Source of the DNA: a virus
Virus record (IMG/VR): IMGVR_UViG_3300033182_000991
Location: 1 to 64,000 of that record
Length of the DNA: 64,000 bases
Strand: one strand, 5' to 3'
A model generated the notes under the pieces. That model saw nothing but the letters and a program-made list of their open reading frames with translations. It was not told the DNA's origin and ran no database searches. A program made the translations under genes and the position numbers. This document shows positions 38,906 to 48,494 of the stretch, piece after piece. Numbering within the stretch: position 1 is the first letter of the stretch; each line of letters begins with the position of its first letter.

Positions 38906-41900
38906 TGGCAAAGAACATTAAAATAACACCGAAAAGTGGTATCATTGAATTCTCAGGTGCTACGAGTTCATCAATTGATTTGGGACACAATGAGAGTTCT
39001 GATGAGTTGAAGTTCTCAGGGTCATCATTAGACCCTGTTAGGTTAACGGTTAAAGGTGGTTATACATTCAACTCTGACTCTAAGGTATTGGTTGAAAATA
39101 GTGGTGAGGTTCTATCTAAAGGTCAAAAGAGAATTGATAAAGGTGGTGTATGGCAAGGACCGAGAGCTCAGGATAAGGGTATTAAAGGTTTCAAAGGTAC
39201 TAAAGGACCAAATGCTGTTACTGCTGAAACGGGTGATAAGGGTTACCGTGGTACTCAGGGTACTATTGGTGCCAATCAAGCCGTAGGTACAAGAGGTAAT
39301 CAAGGACCACAAGGAGGTATTGGTTCTCAAGGACAAAAAGGTATTAAAGGACCTGCGGGTGGTGTAGGTTCAACAGCCGACCCATCACCAGCGGGTGATA
39401 AAGGACCTACAGCACCAAAGGGACCTAAAGGTTATAAGGGTACAAAAGGTGCTAAAGGTGGTGCTGGTGACAAAGGTCAGAAAGGTAATATCGGTAATAA
39501 GGGTATTAAAGGTATTGTCGGTACATCTCCGAAAGGTTTTATTGGTCCACAAGGTTCTTCCCCACAAGGTGAGAAAGGACCTCAGGGAGACTCTCCTAAG
39601 GGTATTAAAGGTGTTAAAGGTACTAAGGGTGACCGTGGTGGTTCTGGTACTGGTGGTGATAATAACCCAGGTGCTCAAGGACCTGTCGGTGATTCAGTAC
39701 AAGGTTCAACAGGACCAACTGGTATCTCTGTTCAGGGACCTGCGGGTTCACAGGGTCCAACAGGGCCAGGTGGTGATAAGGGACCTATTGCTCCTGATGG
39801 TGCAAAAGGTTTCAAGGGTATCAAAGGAACTACAGGTGACAAAGGTATAAAAGGTATCAAAGGGGTTAAAGGTGACAAGGGTTACAAAGGACCTAAAGGT
39901 ATTAAAGGACACAAAGGTTTTATTGGTTTATCACCTCAAGGACCAAGAGGTGCCACAGGTGCATCACCTATCGGACCGCAAGGACCACAAGGAGCCTCAC
40001 CAATTGGACCACAGGGTGGTCAGGGTGGACAAGGTAATGCAACACCAGGTCCTGAAGGTGATTTAGGTTCAGCGTTCCAAGGTAGTGGAGGTGCACAAGG
40101 ACCGACAGGACCACAAGGTAATGACGGTCCAAAAGGACCGAAAGGTTATAAAGGGTCTGAAGGATTGAAAGGTCGTAAAGGTATTAAAGGTAATATCGGT
40201 AACTCACCTATTGGTCCACAAGGACCTCAAGGGGCATCCCCTCAAGGTGCTCAGGGTGCAAGAGGTAATACAGGTGCTGCTAATCCAGGTCCTCAGGGAC
40301 CAGGTGGCTCTGCTAATCCTGGTGCTCAAGGACCTGGTGGTGACAAAGGACCGACAGGTAACGATGGAGCAAAAGGTTACAAAGGTACTAAGGGAGCCAA
40401 AGGACACAAAGGTTATAAAGGTAACAAAGGTTTGAGAGGTAATTCTCCTGTGGGTCCACGTGGTGGTACAGGTGCATCACCTCAAGGTGCTCAAGGTAAC
40501 AGAGGTGGTACAGGTGCCCCTAATCCAGGTCCAAAAGGACCTATCGGTGATACAAATCAGGGTTCTACAGGTCCTCAGGGTTCTGGTGGTCCAACGGGTT
40601 ATGATGGACCAAAAGGACCTAAGGGTATCAAAGGTCCTAAAGGGTTGAAAGGACGTAAAGGGGTTAAAGGTTACATCGGAACATCTCCACAAGGACCTAT
40701 TGGTCCACAGGGTGCGTCACCAAGAGGACCACAAGGTGCGAGGGGTGGTCAAGGAGCTGCTAATCCTGGTCCAACGGGACCTACAGGTTCTTCATTTACA
40801 GGTAGTGGAGGTGACCAAGGGCCGGTCGGACCACAAGGTAATGACGGACCAAAGGGACCTAAGGGTTACAAAGGTGCTTTGGGTGCTAAAGGTCTTAAAG
40901 GTAGAAAAGGTAATATCGGTAATTCGCCAAGAGGTCCACAGGGACCACAAGGAGCATCACCACGTGGTAACACAGGTGCTCGTGGTGTGACGGGAGCCAA
41001 CAATCCAGGTCCTCAGGGTCCAGGAGGGTCTTCATTCCAAGGTAGTGGTGGTGCTCAAGGACCTACAGGTCCAGGTGCTGGTGACGGTGCAAAAGGTTAT
41101 AAAGGTATAAAGGGTTCTCTTGGTGCTAAAGGTTATAAAGGTCATAAGGGATATAGAGGAGCTTCTCCTCAGGGTCCTATTGGTCCACAAGGTTCATCAC
41201 CTAAAGGTTATAGAGGTCCACAAGGTGTTCAAGGAGCAACTAATCCAGGTCCTAAAGGTCCTGTGGGTTCAACGAATCAAGGCTCAACGGGTCCACAAGG
41301 TTCAGGTGGACCGACAGGATATGACGGTCCAAAAGGACCTAAGGGTATAAAAGGACCTAAAGGGTTGAAAGGACACAAAGGTTATAAGGGTAACATAGGT
41401 AACTCACCACAAGGACCTATCGGTCCACAAGGGGCGTCACCAAGAGGTAACCAAGGTGCGAGGGGTGGTCAAGGAGCTGCTAATCCTGGTCCTACAGGTC
41501 CTACAGGTTCTGCATTCCAAGGTTCAACAGGACCTCAAGGTCCTACTGGGCCAACTGCGGGCGATGGTGCAAAAGGTTACAAAGGTCTTAAAGGTATAAA
41601 AGGGCATAAAGGTTATACTGGTTCTTCACCACGAGGACCGCAAGGTGCTCAAGGGGCTTCCCCAAGAGGTAATACAGGTGCTGCCAATCCGGGTCCAAAA
41701 GGTCCTAAAGGATATAGTAATCCTGGTGATAAAGGACCTACAGGTAATGATGGTGCAAAAGGTTACAAAGGACTTAAGGGTAGAAAAGGACATAAAGGTT
41801 ACATCGGTAATTCTCCAAGAGGTCCTCAAGGGTCTCAAGGAGCGTCTCCAAGGGGACCGCAGGGTGCTGCCAACCAAGGTGGCACAGGTCCTACAGGTTC

Positions 41901-42840
41901 TGCATTCCAAGGGTCAACAGGTCCTCAAGGTAACGACGGAACAAAAGGTCATAAGGGATATGTAAATACTAAAGGTCATAAGGGTTATAGAGGGGGTTCA
42001 CCACAAGGACCTATCGGTCCACAAGGTGCATCCCCGAGAGGGGGACAAGGTTCTGCTAATCCAGGTCCTACAGGACCAGGTGGTTCGGCATTCCAAGGAG
42101 ATAAAGGTCCACAAGGTCCAAAAGGTCCGACAGCACCTGATGGACCACGAGGTCCAACTGGAGCTACTGGTTCACCAGGACCTGAAGGGCCAATAGGTTC
42201 AACAGGACCACAAGGTTCTGTTGGTTCTCCAGGTGCTAATGGAGTAAAAGGACCAAAAGGTCCTAAAGGTGCACAGGGTTCTGCCGGTACAGGTGGTTCC
42301 ATAGGTTCTAAAGGTCCACGTGGTCCACAGGGTGCTGCCAATCCTGGTGGTACGGGTGACAAAGGTCCAAAGGGTCCTAAGGGTTACACTGCAACTGCTG
42401 CACCTGGTCCAAAAGGTCCTAAAGGATATATTGGTAATACTGGTGGTACGGGACCAGTAGGTGGTAGAGGTCCGATTGGTTCAACAGGTTCGTCAGGTTC
42501 TTCAGATAGAAGATTGAAGAAAAACTTCCGTGAAATCAAAGATGCATTGGATAAAGTATTGAAGATGCGTGGTGTTCACTTTACATGGGTTGAAGAGAAT
42601 ACTGTTGATGGTTCATATGTACCCACAGGTCAACAAGACATTGGTGTAATTGCACAGGAAATTAAGGAACAATTCCCTGAATTGGTAAGAGAAGAGGATA
42701 GTGGTATCTTAACTGTACAATACGCATTGATGGTTTCAATTTTGACTGAGGCTATTCAACAACAAAACTCAATTTTAGATAAGAAAGAGATTGAGTTAGA
42801 ACGTTTAGAAGTACTTGCGAAATCTAAAGGATTGTTATAA
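38905..42840 (+). CDS. Giant collagen-like fibre 3 with S74 chaperone domain
   Basis: The 1311-residue protein starts MAKNIKITPKSGIIEFSGAT, like fibre 1 and the LamG protein, followed by a GGVWQG linker, Gly-X-Y repeats (about 92-1195), and an S74 domain: SSDRRLKKNFREIKD, VHFTWVEEN, DIGVIAQEIKEQFPELV and a coiled-coil end. A proline-richer stretch (GPTGATGSPGPEGPIGSTGP) lies near the C-terminal end of the collagen. Same Lys-in-Y bias. Last gene of the fibre operon; followed by the fucosyltransferase-like gene after 54 nt. Confidence 0.93.
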   Translation: MAKNIKITPKSGIIEFSGATSSSIDLGHNESSDELKFSGSSLDPVRLTVKGGYTFNSDSKVLVENSGEVLSKGQKRIDKGGVWQGPRAQDKGIKGFKGTKGPNAVTAETGDKGYRGTQGTIGANQAVGTRGNQGPQGGIGSQGQKGIKGPAGGVGSTADPSPAGDKGPTAPKGPKGYKGTKGAKGGAGDKGQKGNIGNKGIKGIVGTSPKGFIGPQGSSPQGEKGPQGDSPKGIKGVKGTKGDRGGSGTGGDNNPGAQGPVGDSVQGSTGPTGISVQGPAGSQGPTGPGGDKGPIAPDGAKGFKGIKGTTGDKGIKGIKGVKGDKGYKGPKGIKGHKGFIGLSPQGPRGATGASPIGPQGPQGASPIGPQGGQGGQGNATPGPEGDLGSAFQGSGGAQGPTGPQGNDGPKGPKGYKGSEGLKGRKGIKGNIGNSPIGPQGPQGASPQGAQGARGNTGAANPGPQGPGGSANPGAQGPGGDKGPTGNDGAKGYKGTKGAKGHKGYKGNKGLRGNSPVGPRGGTGASPQGAQGNRGGTGAPNPGPKGPIGDTNQGSTGPQGSGGPTGYDGPKGPKGIKGPKGLKGRKGVKGYIGTSPQGPIGPQGASPRGPQGARGGQGAANPGPTGPTGSSFTGSGGDQGPVGPQGNDGPKGPKGYKGALGAKGLKGRKGNIGNSPRGPQGPQGASPRGNTGARGVTGANNPGPQGPGGSSFQGSGGAQGPTGPGAGDGAKGYKGIKGSLGAKGYKGHKGYRGASPQGPIGPQGSSPKGYRGPQGVQGATNPGPKGPVGSTNQGSTGPQGSGGPTGYDGPKGPKGIKGPKGLKGHKGYKGNIGNSPQGPIGPQGASPRGNQGARGGQGAANPGPTGPTGSAFQGSTGPQGPTGPTAGDGAKGYKGLKGIKGHKGYTGSSPRGPQGAQGASPRGNTGAANPGPKGPKGYSNPGDKGPTGNDGAKGYKGLKGRKGHKGYIGNSPRGPQGSQGASPRGPQGAANQGGTGPTGSAFQGSTGPQGNDGTKGHKGYVNTKGHKGYRGGSPQGPIGPQGASPRGGQGSANPGPTGPGGSAFQGDKGPQGPKGPTAPDGPRGPTGATGSPGPEGPIGSTGPQGSVGSPGANGVKGPKGPKGAQGSAGTGGSIGSKGPRGPQGAANPGGTGDKGPKGPKGYTATAAPGPKGPKGYIGNTGGTGPVGGRGPIGSTGSSGSSDRRLKKNFREIKDALDKVLKMRGVHFTWVEENTVDGSYVPTGQQDIGVIAQEIKEQFPELVREEDSGILTVQYALMVSILTEAIQQQNSILDKKEIELERLEVLAKSKGLL
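40126..41565 (+). repeat. Six exact 240-bp (80-aa) collagen modules in fibre 3
   Basis: Module starts at 40126, 40366, 40606, 40846, 41086, 41326 and 41566, each 240 nt apart, with the shared layout. Confidence 0.88.
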
Positions 42841-42894
42841 AAATCTATTTTGTTTTTGGGTAATATGATTAACTTTTCTTAAAAAGAACGAGTT

Positions 42895-43944
42895 ATGTTT
42901 TACAATTACAAACCTTCCAAAGAAAGATATATTGTTTATAGAACCAACGACGGTGGTATTGGTGATAGATTGATAGGTGCAATGAATGCCTTCCTGATGG
43001 CGTTCGTTAACGATTATCATTTTAGAATCCAAGACAATACTAAAACACCAATGGTTGAAGTGTTCACAAGCAATCATAACTGGTGGAAAAGAGATTGGTT
43101 TGAGACTCCCATGAAACGAGGTAGGTTAAATCTACTATCTTCTTATGATGACTTAGTACAGTATATTACAGAAGGTACCATTGAAGATTACTACCCAAAC
43201 GCGGAGTGTTTGTATTTTTACTCCAACCAAAACTTAGTACCATACTTTTTCAAAAATCCTGAATATAAATTGAAACTTGATAAGATTGGGATTACTCAAG
43301 AGAATGTATACTCTGAAATGTTCAATTACCTGTTCACCTTGGAGGACGAATATAAAAAGAACTACAACTACCTTAAGAGTAAGTTGTTCTTAGATGTTAA
43401 GTATGTAATTGGTGTACATCTTAGAACCAATTGGAATTGGGGTGATGTACCACAAATAAGTAGAAACACCGTTCAAAAGTTTATCACAGCAATCAATCAG
43501 AATTACTTACCCAATGCAAGAGTATTGGTATCATCAGATTCACAGATGGGTTATGACATGTTGAAGGAAGGTATCAAAGGTATGGATGTTGTAAGAATTT
43601 CAGGTGATGCCGTTCACATTTCAAAAGATGATAATACTAAGTTAAATGACTTATTGAAAACGGTATTTGAAATCTATCTTTTGTCTGAATCTGATTTGTT
43701 GATTGGTTCTTATTGGTCAAACTTTACACGATTGTCAGTGATGAAAAGTCCAAAGAAATCAGTGATGGTAGAAATGGAAGTGGAACCGTATGATACTGCA
43801 AATGAATCCACAAAGTATTGGGTGGAGCAAATGGGTCATTCGTTAAGTGATGTGTATACAGACATTAAAAAAGCTTTTAGATTCCCACTAACAATAAAGG
43901 GTCACACAAAGTGCGACCCCGAAGTATTGTTTACTATTAAGTAA
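42895..43944 (+). CDS. Fucosyltransferase-like glycosyltransferase (NodZ/O-FucT superfamily pattern)
   Basis: A 349-residue protein with an N-terminal YRTNDGGIGDRLIGAMNAFLMA (about 15-36), the nucleotide-binding style seen in GDP-fucose transferases, and the later motifs YVIGVHLRTNWNWGD (about 163-177, with the conserved His-x-Arg), ARVLVSSDSQMGYDML (about 202-217) and LLSESDLLIGSYWSNFTRLS. This matches the order of the NodZ/POFUT superfamily. It would add fucose, or a related GDP-sugar, to a glycan. It lies right after fibre 3 and converges with the GT17 gene (8-nt overlap). Confidence 0.7.
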   Translation: MFYNYKPSKERYIVYRTNDGGIGDRLIGAMNAFLMAFVNDYHFRIQDNTKTPMVEVFTSNHNWWKRDWFETPMKRGRLNLLSSYDDLVQYITEGTIEDYYPNAECLYFYSNQNLVPYFFKNPEYKLKLDKIGITQENVYSEMFNYLFTLEDEYKKNYNYLKSKLFLDVKYVIGVHLRTNWNWGDVPQISRNTVQKFITAINQNYLPNARVLVSSDSQMGYDMLKEGIKGMDVVRISGDAVHISKDDNTKLNDLLKTVFEIYLLSESDLLIGSYWSNFTRLSVMKSPKKSVMVEMEVEPYDTANESTKYWVEQMGHSLSDVYTDIKKAFRFPLTIKGHTKCDPEVLFTIK

Positions 43945-45592
43945 TTAAATCAAAAAGATAGTTTGAATTGTATTGGGGGTTAATCTTTTCCTCCAACATA
44001 ATTCTATTCATCGGGTAGTAATTCCAATCGTGTGATTTTGATAATTCTTCATCAAAAAGATTTAACTCAGAAGAGATAAGTCCTTCCACATAACTCACAT
44101 CTTCATTGTAGTAATGAGAATCTAATCTTCTCATCAACTCCAAAGATTGTTCAGGTGTACCAAAGAATTCTAATTTCCATCCTCTAAATGTTTTTAAGAA
44201 GTGGTCCACCCAGTGGCTACGGTCTCTGAAATACTGAGCACCAAACTCTTTCAATCTATTAAAGGTACACATCTGAGTTCCTGAGATTTCGTAGTTATTA
44301 TTCTCAAGGTCAAAATTCCAAACGAAGTGTCTCATACGTAGAGTTAAGAATTCATATTCAATATAATCATAATGGAATATATTAGATTCAATAAGACGTG
44401 AGTCCATCACTTCGTCAGTGTTTGAAATGAATATGTAATCAGTATCTTTCACATTGAGGTATTCCAACAATGGTGTAATACTATTTCTATGGTGTGATTG
44501 ACGATGGTAATATGGGTCATCATCCAATATTTCTTCAGGTTCATCAACCACGGTGTATATAATCTTATCGTCGTAGTCTTTGAATCTCCATAACTCATTC
44601 TTAAGTGTAGGTTCTTGAGGTTCACCATCGTAGGTGTATGAGGTTTCAAGGATAATGAAGTAATCCATCTCTTCATTTAACTCCTTTAATCTCATCTCTA
44701 ATACATCCAATTCACCATTGTATATGATACAGTCATATCTTTTGGGATAGTCCTCCACATCAAAGAACATAAGTTGTTCAGGGTTGGGTGGAAGATAGTC
44801 ACCCTCTACTTTGATTAACCTTTCAGTGGTACCTTTAGGTGTTTCAGGTGGTAAACCTTCTTTGATAAGGTGAGCAATATTCCTCTTAGAAGAGAAGAAG
44901 TTAGATGCGGTTTCACTGTGAGCGAAAGAGAACATCTTATCTTGAATAAACTTAGGACTACCAAACCATGATAGGTGCCAACCACAGTAGGTACGAACAA
45001 ACTCATCACTATCATCATCCCAACGAATATTCCTTAGGTGTTGGATGATATCGTTATCCTCGTCCAACTGTTTCTTTGTAATGATACTGGTACCACCCCA
45101 AATGTAATTCTTCTCCCAATTGGTATTCCATATAAACCATCTCTGTTCACAGATGACTGGTTTGATGTCCACCAATGGTTCAATCTTATACATCAAATCT
45201 AAGTCAGGTAGTTCATCAACATCAGAAACGAAGATGATGTCTTCAGGTGAAAGATTAAGTTTGTCAATACCTCTGCTGATTGCTCTACGTTGGTGGTGTT
45301 CCCTTACCCAGTTCATATTCTGAATCTCAGGGATTGCCACCAGCTCATTGATTTGTTCTTGAGTGAGGTTCTCAGGGAAGTCAGTGACGATGATGTGAGT
45401 AATCTTATCCAAATACTTTTGGTACCTCTTCTTATGTATGGTGAAGTATAATGGTTTCTCTGCACCAGTATGTGTTTTATTAGACTCTACTAATATGAAG
45501 TGGTCCACTTTGTCGTATAGTGTTTCTAATCTATACTCCAACACATCAAATTCATTGTAAAAGATAAACGAATCTACTAATTTTCTACTCAT
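43937..45592 (-). CDS. Double-domain GT17-like glycosyltransferase
   Basis: The 551-residue protein is a tandem duplication. The first half has DSFIFYNEFDVLEYRLETLY, DHFILVESNKTHTG and IIFVSDVDELPD; the second has YDCIIYNGELDVLEMRLKEL, DYFIILETSYTYDG and YIFISNTDEVMDSR. These match family GT17 (beta-1,4-N-acetylglucosaminyltransferase type), with DxDE as the metal-binding motif. In the second half this is NTDE, so that copy may have altered metal binding. Its start overlaps the stop of the carbamoyltransferase gene (ATGA), so the two are co-translated. Likely a glycan-extending enzyme. Confidence 0.82.
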   Translation of the reverse strand: MSRKLVDSFIFYNEFDVLEYRLETLYDKVDHFILVESNKTHTGAEKPLYFTIHKKRYQKYLDKITHIIVTDFPENLTQEQINELVAIPEIQNMNWVREHHQRRAISRGIDKLNLSPEDIIFVSDVDELPDLDLMYKIEPLVDIKPVICEQRWFIWNTNWEKNYIWGGTSIITKKQLDEDNDIIQHLRNIRWDDDSDEFVRTYCGWHLSWFGSPKFIQDKMFSFAHSETASNFFSSKRNIAHLIKEGLPPETPKGTTERLIKVEGDYLPPNPEQLMFFDVEDYPKRYDCIIYNGELDVLEMRLKELNEEMDYFIILETSYTYDGEPQEPTLKNELWRFKDYDDKIIYTVVDEPEEILDDDPYYHRQSHHRNSITPLLEYLNVKDTDYIFISNTDEVMDSRLIESNIFHYDYIEYEFLTLRMRHFVWNFDLENNNYEISGTQMCTFNRLKEFGAQYFRDRSHWVDHFLKTFRGWKLEFFGTPEQSLELMRRLDSHYYNEDVSYVEGLISSELNLFDEELSKSHDWNYYPMNRIMLEEKINPQYNSNYLFDLIT

Positions 45593-47388
45593 TTGATTAA
45601 CATTTTATTATTGATAACAACGGCGTCTATATCTGAATTATTGAAAAGTTCTATGGCTTCCTCAGGGGTTTCCACAATCGGTTGTCCATTCACATTAAGC
45701 GAAGTGTTCAATACGATTGGGACTCCTGTGTGTGTACCCAACTTCTCAATCAAACTATAGAGTTTGTCATTTATTTCTTTGGTTAGTGTTTGTACTCTCG
45801 CTGTACCATCAACATGGGTTACTGCGGGTATTTCCCACGGCTTCTTAACAGGACAAGTGTATAACATATAAGGTGAATCTACATCTATGTCAAACCATTC
45901 ACTCACTCTTTCTTTTAATACGATAGGTGCAAACGGTCTAAACCATTCTCTATGTTTCACCCTCGCGTTTAATATCTCTTTCATCTTCGGGTCCGTTGGG
46001 TTAGCTAAGAACGAACGGTGACCTAAGGCACGTGGACCGAACTCACTCCTCCCTTGAAACCAAGCGACTATCTTAGAATCGGCTAACATCTGAGCGATGA
46101 CATCTTCATCGTAGTCAATACCCGCCTCAATGTCTTCATAGTCATTACCTGTAAAACATACATCACTAATCTCAAACCTCTGACGTGGAATGTCCTCCAA
46201 ATTGTATGAACAGTAAAGTGCTGCACCGACAGATAATCCATCATCACCAGTGGCTGGATATAAGTGAAGGTCATCAAACCTCATAGTGTTCAATAACTTA
46301 TAGTTGGAGGTACAGTTCAACATAGTCCCACCAACAATACATAAGTTACCTTCGTTCATCCCATCAGTCAATGTGTAGAGTTGGTCAACATATTTTTGTA
46401 TGGTCTTCTCTAACACAAACTGAATAGATGCAGAATGATTGAACCTCTCTTCCAAAGTCATCTCCTCGTGTTTGTCTAATATTTTGGTTGGGTAAAGGAA
46501 ACTATCCATCCTTTCAATGGCTTCATTACGTTCCTCTTCAATCCAAATTCTGAGTTCTCTCCAAGGTCTTTCGGTTATGTAAGATGATGCCCAACAATTA
46601 AAGGTTACATTATCAGTATGATTGGTCATCATATGTTGTGGTTCAGAAAGTAGTTCCCAATTGTTCTTAATCTTTTCTGATACCTTTCCATATGATGAGG
46701 CTCCCATAGTCGTACCTGCTTTGAATATACCAGGTCCGAAGTCTAACATCTCAGTCATTACGGTATATAGATTTCCAATAGTTGTGTTGGGTGAACCTAT
46801 ATAAGTAATCTGATTACCATCACCTAAAAAATAGGCTGAAGACCTTTCCCCACTGATACCTGAGGCATCCAAAGAAAGGATTGCAGACCTCTCTAAGTTG
46901 TTAGTATAATATACAGACGCTGCGTGTGCTGTATGGTGGTTAATAATATTACCACCTTTAAGGACCTTACCACCTAAAAGAACATTACAACTGATGAAGT
47001 TACGTTGGTTGTAGTCCGCTAAAGGAACATAGAAATGATTGTGTTCAAATATCTCATAACCATATTCAGGATGAAGATTATTACCGTCATTGACAATACT
47101 TCTGAAGGTTGGGTGTAAAGTACCAAAAGGATATTCGTAAAGGTCTTCCTCTCTGAAGAACAATCTCACAAATGTATCGGTGTAATCTATATTACCAATG
47201 GCGACGTAATCAATATCATCAATGGTCAACCCATGAGGTTTCAAAATATAGTCAATGACTTCCCAACTAAGATATTTATCTTTCTTTATACGTGATATTC
47301 TCTCTGTGGAAACAGAAGATATTAACTGACCGTCAATCACCAAACATGCGGATGAATCGTGACCACTTGTAAGACCGAGTATTTTCAT
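45589..47388 (-). CDS. NodU/CmcH-family carbamoyltransferase
   Basis: A full-length (599 aa) O-carbamoyltransferase. N-terminal YrdC/Kae1-like fold: LGLTSGHDSSACLVIDGQLI, a metal-binding HHTAHAASVYYT (about 153-164), SLDASGISGERSSAYFLGDG, GTMLNCTSNYKL and GDDGLSVGAAL; C-terminal domain WFQGRSEFGPRALGHRSFL and VPIVLNTSLNVNGQPIVETP. NodU and TobZ move the carbamoyl group of carbamoyl phosphate to a sugar hydroxyl through carbamoyl-AMP. In a phage with many glycosyltransferases it would decorate a glycan. First gene of a two-gene minus-strand operon, divergent from the 47453 oxygenase. Confidence 0.92.
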   Translation of the reverse strand: MKILGLTSGHDSSACLVIDGQLISSVSTERISRIKKDKYLSWEVIDYILKPHGLTIDDIDYVAIGNIDYTDTFVRLFFREEDLYEYPFGTLHPTFRSIVNDGNNLHPEYGYEIFEHNHFYVPLADYNQRNFISCNVLLGGKVLKGGNIINHHTAHAASVYYTNNLERSAILSLDASGISGERSSAYFLGDGNQITYIGSPNTTIGNLYTVMTEMLDFGPGIFKAGTTMGASSYGKVSEKIKNNWELLSEPQHMMTNHTDNVTFNCWASSYITERPWRELRIWIEEERNEAIERMDSFLYPTKILDKHEEMTLEERFNHSASIQFVLEKTIQKYVDQLYTLTDGMNEGNLCIVGGTMLNCTSNYKLLNTMRFDDLHLYPATGDDGLSVGAALYCSYNLEDIPRQRFEISDVCFTGNDYEDIEAGIDYDEDVIAQMLADSKIVAWFQGRSEFGPRALGHRSFLANPTDPKMKEILNARVKHREWFRPFAPIVLKERVSEWFDIDVDSPYMLYTCPVKKPWEIPAVTHVDGTARVQTLTKEINDKLYSLIEKLGTHTGVPIVLNTSLNVNGQPIVETPEEAIELFNNSDIDAVVINNKMLIK

Positions 47389-47452
47389 TAAAAATCTACT
47401 TTATTTTTAAGTAATGATAAGTTATACTTTATGAAAATTAAACAACTTATTT

Positions 47453-48061
47453 ATGTATTATTCAGACCCATTTATTGACGACCACAAAAGTGAAGAGGTT
47501 CACTATTACACATACTATTCATTTGAAAACGTATTCAACGATGAAGATATTGAATACATAAAACAATGGGGTGCACACTTCCCTTCTTCGGACGGTGAAG
47601 TAGGTGGTGAAGACACACTCGGTATCAATGAAGATATTCGTATTAGTAAGGTAAGTTGGATTCAACTTGAAGAAGGTACTCAATGGATTTTTGATAGACT
47701 GGCTCAGTGTGCTATTACTGCGAACAAAGAGATGGGTTGGGACTTTGACCTTTCAGGATTCGGTGATGAGATTCAATACACAGAATACTTTGGTGAGAAC
47801 AATGGTCACTACTCTTGGCACGGTGATATCGGTCCAAACGTACCACATAGAAAGTTGTCTATTGTTGTTCAACTTACAGACCCTGAAGAATATGAAGGTG
47901 GTGAGTTAGAATTAAGTGCTGGTAGTTTCTTAGTTGATGCACCTAACAAAAAAGGTTCAGTCATCGTATTCCCATCATTTGTTCTACACAGAGTATTACC
48001 ACTTACCTCAGGTGAGAGAAGGTCATTGGTAAGTTGGATTTCTGGTCCAAGATTCAAGTAA
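47453..48061 (+). CDS. 2OG/Fe(II) oxygenase, prolyl/lysyl-hydroxylase-like (PKHD type)
   Basis: The 202-residue protein has the double-stranded beta-helix of 2-oxoglutarate oxygenases: first iron ligands His123 and Asp125 in HYSWHGDIG, VQLTDPEEYEGGELEL, and the distal His179 in VFPSFVLHRVLPL with the 2OG-binding Arg189/190 in GERRSLVSWISGP. This is the prolyl 4-hydroxylase/PKHD pattern. Such enzymes hydroxylate Pro or Lys. Near giant collagen-like fibres and with a PLOD-like transferase that lacks its hydroxylase domain, this is the best candidate to hydroxylate fibre lysines. The next gene starts 1 nt after its stop. Confidence 0.88.
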   Translation: MYYSDPFIDDHKSEEVHYYTYYSFENVFNDEDIEYIKQWGAHFPSSDGEVGGEDTLGINEDIRISKVSWIQLEEGTQWIFDRLAQCAITANKEMGWDFDLSGFGDEIQYTEYFGENNGHYSWHGDIGPNVPHRKLSIVVQLTDPEEYEGGELELSAGSFLVDAPNKKGSVIVFPSFVLHRVLPLTSGERRSLVSWISGPRFK

Positions 48062-48062
48062 C

Positions 48063-48494
48063 ATGTTGGTAAGGTATACAGGAGGAAGTTACACTGACTT
48101 ATTCAAAGAACATGAGAAATTTATTCTATTAGTGTTCATTGATTTACAGTTGGTATTTAATCCTGGATGGAACCTATCATTATCTCCATCCTTTGGTACC
48201 ACACCAGAGCAATCTAATCACAATGTAGAGATAATGAAAAACTTCCCTGACGTGGTGTACGTTGAAACCATGCACAGTGAGGCTTACGATATGATTAATA
48301 ACTTTGGTTTTGATTATGACAATGAAATAATGGACTTACACAACGGTCATTACAAACCAATGATTGTAGGTGTAAAGAAAGGGAGAGTAGTTAGTCACTC
48401 CATCGGAAGATGTTATTGTGTTGAAACATATGTGGATATCATCCACAGTCTATATCCTGAATTATTTGAACCAACCAGTGTAAGTGAGTCTTAA
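48063..48494 (+). CDS. Thioredoxin-fold-like protein without CxxC
   Basis: A 143-residue protein coupled to the upstream oxygenase. FILLVFIDLQLVF, VEIMKNFPDVVYVETMHSEA and HYKPMIVGVKKGRVVSHSIG follow the strand order of a thioredoxin fold with the usual cis-proline region (KPM), but no CxxC pair occurs at the active-site position. A redox-inactive fold acting as partner or chaperone to the oxygenase is possible. Its 3' end overlaps the convergent gene by 33 nt. Confidence 0.5.
   Translation: MLVRYTGGSYTDLFKEHEKFILLVFIDLQLVFNPGWNLSLSPSFGTTPEQSNHNVEIMKNFPDVVYVETMHSEAYDMINNFGFDYDNEIMDLHNGHYKPMIVGVKKGRVVSHSIGRCYCVETYVDIIHSLYPELFEPTSVSES

Noticed and set aside
29875-41565. Regular repeats as a CRISPR array or tandem satellite
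   Set aside because: The repeats are in-frame coding modules within long open frames, 240 nt long, with diverged sequences and no spacer pattern.
41985-42362. 125-aa proline-rich frame on the minus strand of fibre 3, and similar frames at 30216-30416 and 31495-31746
   Set aside because: The antisense of Gly-X-Y codons (GGN CCN) gives Pro/Gly-rich frames without stops; this is a composition effect of the collagen repeats.
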